From the NCBI GenBank assembly GCA_026545225.1, contig CM048848.1, positions 12,256,853 to 12,320,852 on the forward strand: a stretch of DNA of 64,000 nucleotides, written 5' to 3'. Below the pieces are notes generated by a model. That model had not been told where the DNA came from and searched no databases. It saw only the letters and a list, made by a program, of their open reading frames with translations. The position numbers and the translations under genes are program-made. Within the stretch, counting starts at the first letter, position 1. The number at the start of each line of letters is the position of its first letter. Shown here in pieces: positions 58,226 through 64,000 of this stretch. This DNA is from Cornus controversa (lineage: Eukaryota; Streptophyta; Magnoliopsida; Cornales; Cornaceae).

Positions 58226-59593
58226 TGTTGTTTTAAAAGTGTAAAATAACTCGCAAGTGTACGAATCTATTAAAGTATAGATCGGCAAAAACGAGGTCGA
58301 ACCCAAGGGAATGCTTTGAGAAGAAAAACTAACACAAATTCAAATTAATTTAAAACTAATCTAGTTTAAACAAAAGTTGATTGATTTGAGATAAATTAAA
58401 CTAACATGCAAATAAAATAATACAATTGAAATCAAATAAAGAAAATAACTAAGGTTTTGGATTCCACCACTATTAAATCCATGAAGTTTCTAATATTCAT
58501 TTATTAATTCCCAAAGTTGGAGTAACAATCAAGAAATCAATCTATTGCTTACTCAAGATTTAACAATAAAACACTATGAAAAATATATTAAAAGGTAGAT
58601 TTTACTTCGCTTCACTAGTGTAAAATTCTAAGCATCCTATGTATCCAATTTAATGAAAAACATAAGATCAAAAATTATCACTTTTAAGAAATACAAACCC
58701 AAGCTTAGATTAATTCTAATATTTTCTAACTACCACATATACATGATATAGATGGTGAAAGAACTATAAAATAATTAATCACAAGAAGCGAAAATCATAA
58801 GAATTTAAATCATACACATGGGAATCAATTAATGAACAAAAGAACTTCACTTCATTAATGGAGGTTTCCTCCTTAACCCTAGTTGAGGAGTTTAGTTACA
58901 CATGGTAGAAGAAGAAGATAACAAATAAATAAAAGACATAATAAGTAAATAAAACCCGGCCCTGGCCTCCACTTCTTTTCTCTCCTCAAAACAGCCTCCA
59001 ATTCACCTCTTTATACCCCAATAGAATACATAAAGTCCTAATTCAATTAGGAGATAAAGTCCTAATCCAATTAGGAAATAATTAGGGTTTTCCCGCAGCC
59101 CAAAATAGGTATATTTTTCTGCTGACATTCGGCCCAAGTTTTGACCTAGTAGAAGTTCGATTCATGAAATTTACGTGAAATACAAAAGTGTCCAGAATCG
59201 AATTTCGTTCAACCACTTCGGGAATTAAGTCAAATTGATACTCGGAAATAAGCTTTTCAGTCCACTTTTCAAAACGAGATTAAAACTGGATTAAGTGTAG
59301 AATTGGGCTTCAGGCCCGTAATCTTCTTAAGCAGTTATAATTCTCTTGAACCTCTTCCTTGGGCTGATTTGAGTTGAAATATGGAGTTGAATGGACCCAT
59401 TAGATGTAGGCTTCATATAACCTTCTTGGATATCATCTTTAAAAGCCCAAAATCATGGTTTTATCTGAAATAATCATTAAGGCCCTGAAAAAGACAAAAC
59501 ACAAAAACAGAGTAAAATCACATATAAACTATCACTAAGAGAATAAAATATGTAAATTAAGAGACTAGAATGCGTAACATTCAATGCCGATCA
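58226..59593 (-). repeat. 3' LTR of the antisense Athila
   Basis: On the minus strand it starts TGATCGGCATTGAATGTTAC after AAGTTTGGGGGTG (59594-59606) and ends ACACTTTTAAAACAACA. It is 1.37 kb. The LTR fragment at 21571-30480 is its relative; the LTR at 41131 is a different subfamily that shares the first few bases and the tract. Confidence 0.8.
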
Positions 59594-59606
59594 CACCCCC
59601 AAACTT

Positions 59607-61600
59607 ACATATTGCTAGTCCCTTATCAATAGAACAAAATAAAACGAAAACAAAGGAAACTAACTAAACACAAACTAAATTACCCAACTCCTCTTTCGTG
59701 GGAGAAACGATTGCATTTAGCATATGCAACAAGCCTTTGAACCCCTAGGTTCCCCCTAGTGGACGAGTTATAGTCTCGTGAGGGTTTCCAGAAATGTTAC
59801 CCACAAACATTCAAAATTTATGTTTAAACATTAATCAAAAAGAATATTACAATATATAGTTACAAACTTGCATTCAAGAATAATTTCAAATTTTCAAATC
59901 CCATAATTCAAAGTAATAGTTCCCACACATAATTCACATCAACATATCTCAAAGTAACCAATTCTAGCTCCCTCGTGAAAAATGAACTAGCAATCCTCTC
60001 ATGTGGCATTACCTAGCTCCGAATATATTAAGACACATACCCCTTCAACTCACTAGCTCCCCTTATTGAAATCATACTTCCAAACATGAATACATGACTT
60101 TTTCATATATTTTTTTTTCATTCATTTTTTTTTCATTACTTTATTGGTTGTGCAATGTCTTGATCTATTAAGCTTTCTGAAAGACCCATGTAGCAAGCTT
60201 TCAGTCAGTGACTCCCAAACTAGATGACTTTAGGGCACTAGGCGTTAAGACACTCGAAGAACCTAATTACTCGAATCAGTCAGGCTACAAACCAAGACAA
60301 CCAATGCTCATCTTTTCTCACCCTTTCACTTTTGACGCGAACACTCCGTGCTTCCTGAGGCATAGAGCCCTGTTACTCATGAAAAGGATCAAATTGATTT
60401 TCTATTCATCACATATTCTTTTTTTTCTTTTTTTTCTTCATTGAAGTCATGTAAATCACATCATTGGTACTCATTCTCAAGGGATACCAATTAATATCAA
60501 GTATATGTAACCCAACAACTCAAACCAAAGTTTATACCCCATAAGATTATGCTAGTGTGCCTGTACATGTGAGGGAACTAAAACCAATCACCCTAAGGCA
60601 TGTCAATACAAATAATAATTTAAACCACTAATTCAAATCATAGTTTCTAAAAATTTAAAATATACCCAAAAATTGCAAGTTACGCACCTACATAAGGTAT
60701 TAATCCCTTGAAAAATGTCAAAACATCCTATCTAAAAATAAAACAAAAGAAAATAAATAAAAACTAAGAAAATCAAATAACCAAAAAGTCCTAAATAAAA
60801 ATAATTTCATAAAAATTTCCCCCACTTCAATAAAGCACATGAAAAGAATATCGCCTCACCCCTAAACTTAAACTGTACATTGTCCTCAATGTACACCCAA
60901 TCGAAGCAGAGAGAAGGGTTAGAACGATATTACCAGAAAACGGGAGTAGTGGCAAGAAACTAGAGCAAACCAATAGCATGAAGGTAATGAGGCCACTCCC
61001 CCAAACTTGGATGCTACATCATGTCAAAACAACGACTATACTCCAACGACCAAGTAAAATAATATGGGTGAAAATAAATATGAAACAGAAAGTAATTTTT
61101 TTTTTTTTAAACCTAATTTTTAGGCGAAAACCACAAGTACTACTCTTCTCCTCATTATCTGAACTGGTGGGTCCCAATTTTTCAAGGTGTATATGTGATA
61201 AGATATTAATTATCCAGACACCTTAACGTATAGAGTATAAAGGGGTTGCCTTTCTTTATTAAAGTCATACTGGGTTGAAGCAATCTCTACAGTATTGGGT
61301 ATCGAAACCAGACTTTAATAAACGAAAATCATCAACTTTATCAATCATATCACAAATTGTAGAATTAGTACTACATACATAGTCAGAGAATGGGAGGCTA
61401 TACCAAATCATTATGATTATTTTTTCTCTTTTTTTTAAAAAAAAAAAAATTAAATACAGAAAGTGAAAGAAAGAAAAAACTATTGACACAAATTAAAAAA
61501 TAAAAAGACACAAGTCCTAGAAATCTTAAAACGAATAATGTACAATGATGATAAAAATGATTTATAACTCAACCTATACCTAGGCTTTCCATCTTGGCTT
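59607..61600 (-). other. Athila 3' untranslated part (antisense)
   Basis: No gene. The phrase TNSTICDMIDKVDDFRLLKSG on the minus strand (61265-61489) matches the untranslated part after pol at 47870-47980, a conserved block of unknown role that stays nearly open in both copies. Confidence 0.65.
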
Positions 61601-61601
61601 T

Positions 61602-62328
61602 TCACTTTTTGGTGTTGATAAAATAGACTGAATTCAATGAAACATTCACATCCAATAAAGCATTCACATCTTTACAAGCACTATCAATATCAAAATTACA
61701 GCCAAAATTAGTTAGGCTTGCCTCTAAAGGGTCCTTATAACTAGCATGAATAAAAGTATCCTGATCTAGACTCTCTATTAAATTTACCTCACAAATATTC
61801 TCAGAGTCTGGTGGTTGTCGGTTTATGTTAAAAATATTAAGCTCAACCGACATATTTCCAAAAGAGAGTTTCACAACACCATTCCTACAGTTGATTAGAG
61901 CATTTGAAGTGGCTAGGAATGGACGACCTAAGATGACAAGAATCTGACTAGTAGGATTAGTTACAAGTTGAGTGTCTAAGATAATAAAGTCTACAGGAAA
62001 GAAGAATTTATCAACCTGAATGAGCACATCCTCAATAACACTACGAGGAACCTTAACTGAGCGATCTGCTAATTGGAGTACCACATTCGTGGGTTTCAAC
62101 TCACCAAGACCTAGTTGCTCGTAAACAGAGTAAGGTAACAAGTTGACACTCGCACCCAAGTCAAGCAAAGCTTGTTCAATGTTTTGATCACCTATGGTAC
62201 ATGAAATTGTTGGACATCCAGGATCCTTAAATTTAGGTGGAGTGCGATGTTGGATGATTGAGCTAACTTGCTCAGTTAGGAAGGCTTTCTTGTGCACATT
62301 CAAGCCACGTTTGACCGTACACAAGTCC
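61602..62328 (-). mobile_element. Athila gag end and protease (fossil part)
   Basis: The minus strand reads CTVKRGLNVHKKAFLTEQVS, CPTISCTIGDQNIEQALLDLGASVNLLPYSVYEQLGLGEL, then VVLQLADRSVKVPRSVIEDV, FFFPVDFIILDT and ILGRPFLATSNALINCRNG. This is the Athila aspartic protease with its DLGAS box (D-L/T-GA active site). It stays open for 240 residues, better preserved than the other coding relics here. It is part of an element that lacks the rest of pol. Confidence 0.9.
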
Positions 62329-64000
62329 TGTAGAGACCGTGACCAATTTTGGCCGGTTTTGCATTTTTCGCATTATAATTGCCATAAATGCATTTTGAGT
62401 GGTGTTTAACATGTTTTGAGTGTGGGAAACATGTTTGGGAAGTGTTTTTAAGGTTTTGAGAAGTTTTCGAGAGAATTGGAGAAGTTTGACTTTTTGGTCA
62501 AACCGGGGCCCGAGGTGCGACTTAAGTGGGCCCGGGAATCCGGAAAATTCTTGAAAATATTTACTTTTGAGAATGGATGAGATGAAATATTTAGAGAGTA
62601 GAGGAAGTGATTTCGAGACTGTAGGAGTTTTCGGAATCGAAAAAGGAGTCCGGGAAGGTACGTTAAGTGGCCCGGGGGTATTTTGGTCTTTTTGCAAACC
62701 CTAGATATTTTAAATATCAGTGGCAGAGGTATTCAGCCATATCTCACGCCTCTTTCTCTCTCTAAAGCTCTTCATCTTCAAAGCTCTCCCTTCTCTCTAC
62801 ATTTCGGACCCGTTCGGCTTGGATTCAAGACTCGCCGAAGGAGGGAGATACGTAGGGGACGGCTAGGGCTTCCCTTTGAACCGAACAAAGTGGTGATTCG
62901 GCAAGGTAGACTCCGCTGGAAAATTGGTGAAGTGCTTGGAAGGCCTCCATTTTCGAGGTAGGGGTTCTTCTTCTCTTCTAATTGTCGATTCTAGGGTTTC
63001 GGGTGAAGAAGAGAGGTGTAGGTTGTGTTTCACATGCTTTAGGATGGTGAGAGGTGTGGAAAGTTGTATTTTCTTCTTCTCTAGAGTCCTATCTTTTCAC
63101 AATTGTGTATATTGTGTTGGTGGTAGCATGTGGGTTTGGAATATGTGAGTGTAAGAAATTGATACATAGGCTTTATGTGTTCAATTGGGTGTATATGTGG
63201 AAAAATGTGTACCAAGTGTCATATATGTGATTATATGTGGGAATGTGGTTGTTGAATGCATGTTTAGTTCTATGTGCTAAAATTATGCATTGAATGTAGC
63301 ATGAGTAAAATATGCTAATTTTGAAGTTGTATGCATATAAGATTATTTATGCATGTGTTATACATATATGTGCTATATGTGGTGTGTGGTGATGGAAAAT
63401 ATGCTTGTTACTTCTTTTTAGTATCAATGAGCATGAGTCGAGCATGAAAATAAAATATCATGTGTTTATGCATTCATATTGCATATGTGGGAAGTTGCGG
63501 GAAAAATGACGCAAAAGAGGTACACGGGGCTTCGGAGTAGTCCAACCGTGTTGTGAAATGTGGTAAAATTATCCTCTATGTATGGCCCTCGGAGTGGACC
63601 CGCCATACTAAGGCTTAATGCCTAGGATCGGAGTATGTCCAATACTAATGACCCCTCGGAGTTGTCCCGGTCATTGGATGGTTATCGGAGAATGTCCATG
63701 ACTTGTGAGCCTCGGAGTTGCCCCCTCACTCTATGGCAATCCCATATATTACTATGGTAGAATGACCTTTCGGAGTTGTCCCGGTCATTGGATGTTATCG
63801 GAGTTGTCCAAGGTGACATGATCCTCGGAGCGGACCAATCATGTAGGGTATCGGATGAGGACCGAGAGAGAGAGCATTTACTCACTTTAATGCTTTTATA
63901 TTTGAACATGTCGTACATGATTTGTGAAATATGCAATCCTCTTTAATTGCATTTGTTGATGTATTTGTGAGATTGTGGATGTGGCATGTAGTGTATTCAT
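62329..64000 (+). mobile_element. Ty3/gypsy chromovirus LTR, runs off the window
   Basis: It starts TGTAGAGACCGTGACC inside the antisense Athila gag-protease, so it is an insertion younger than that element. The first 700 bases match 57505-58225, then the LTR continues with an AT-rich part and a block of TCGGAGTNGTCC repeats (63525-63860). Its right end lies outside the window. It may be a solo LTR or the 5' LTR of a longer element. Confidence 0.82.
63525..63860 (+). repeat. TCGGAGTNGTCC repeat block inside the LTR
   Basis: CGGAGT(A/T)GTCC or CGGAGTGGACC recurs about ten times at irregular spacing, often with CCGGTCATTGGAT between. It sits in the same relative part of the LTR as the 44-bp repeats at 24504 in another family member. 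Confidence 0.85.

Larger units (their letters stand above)
58226..62328 (-). mobile_element. Athila-type element, antisense, internally deleted fossil
   Basis: On the minus strand, reading from the right: gag-protease (62328-61602), 3' untranslated part (about 61500-59607), polypurine tract and 3' LTR (59593-58226). Reverse transcriptase, RNase H and integrase are absent. The 5' LTR is not in the window because a chromovirus LTR starts at 62329. The left LTR edge is abrupt inside a chromovirus LTR, so it probably inserted there. Confidence 0.82.

Noticed and set aside
1-64000. Endogenous pararetrovirus, Polinton or organelle DNA insert
   Set aside because: No coat/movement protein, packaging ATPase, or plastid/mitochondrial gene sequence was recognised anywhere; all RT relics fit copia, gypsy or L1.

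Overview
The window looks like an AT-rich heterochromatic stretch of a flowering-plant nuclear genome, probably a dicot. It is almost entirely a nest of dead transposable elements, with no convincing intact host gene. The basis is the mix of families: Ty3/gypsy chromoviruses with long LTRs (Tekay/Del-like), Athila-type Ty3/gypsy elements, Ty1/copia elements with tRNA-Met-type primer sites, plant L1 LINE tails, a TRIM, and hAT- and Mutator-type MITEs. The species cannot be named from sequence alone.

Left part (1-9.2 kb): a 2.66-kb chromovirus solo LTR is followed by an LTR-like remnant and a 5'-truncated copia element. Then come an L1 tail and a flank ending in a seven-unit tandem repeat. The block from about 3.72 to 7.2 kb is repeated at about 17.84-21.29 kb, so copia, LINE tail and flank were duplicated together.

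9.2-21.6 kb: one 5'-truncated L1 is split into three pieces. The first interruption is a copia solo LTR, itself split by an antisense chromovirus with an unusual LTR-internal-LTR-primer-site layout. The second is a nearly full-length copia element.

21.6-30.5 kb: an antisense Athila-type LTR is split by a TRIM (1.26 kb) and by a roughly 6.8-kb Mutator-like insertion. The latter holds a 4.09-kb chromovirus solo LTR with perfect target-site repeats, another LTR-like stretch, and a short glycine/arginine-rich segment that may be a captured host exon.

30.5-37.1 kb: the only part not dominated by LTR elements. It holds two small foldbacks, several short tandem duplications, a hAT MITE and a Mutator-type MITE (both with perfect target-site duplications), and one weak multi-exon host-gene candidate on the minus strand (35.2-35.9 kb).

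37.1-64 kb: an antisense chromovirus 3' end abuts a sense Athila array with two LTRs. The second LTR carries a nested copia element with a perfect CACAT duplication. The array is cut at about 56.53 kb and joined to a sense chromovirus 3' end, whose LTR is interrupted by an antisense Athila element, which is in turn interrupted by another chromovirus LTR running off the window. Nothing here looks like an active or novel functional system; the interest lies in the order of insertions, the rearrangement joints and the repeats inside LTRs.
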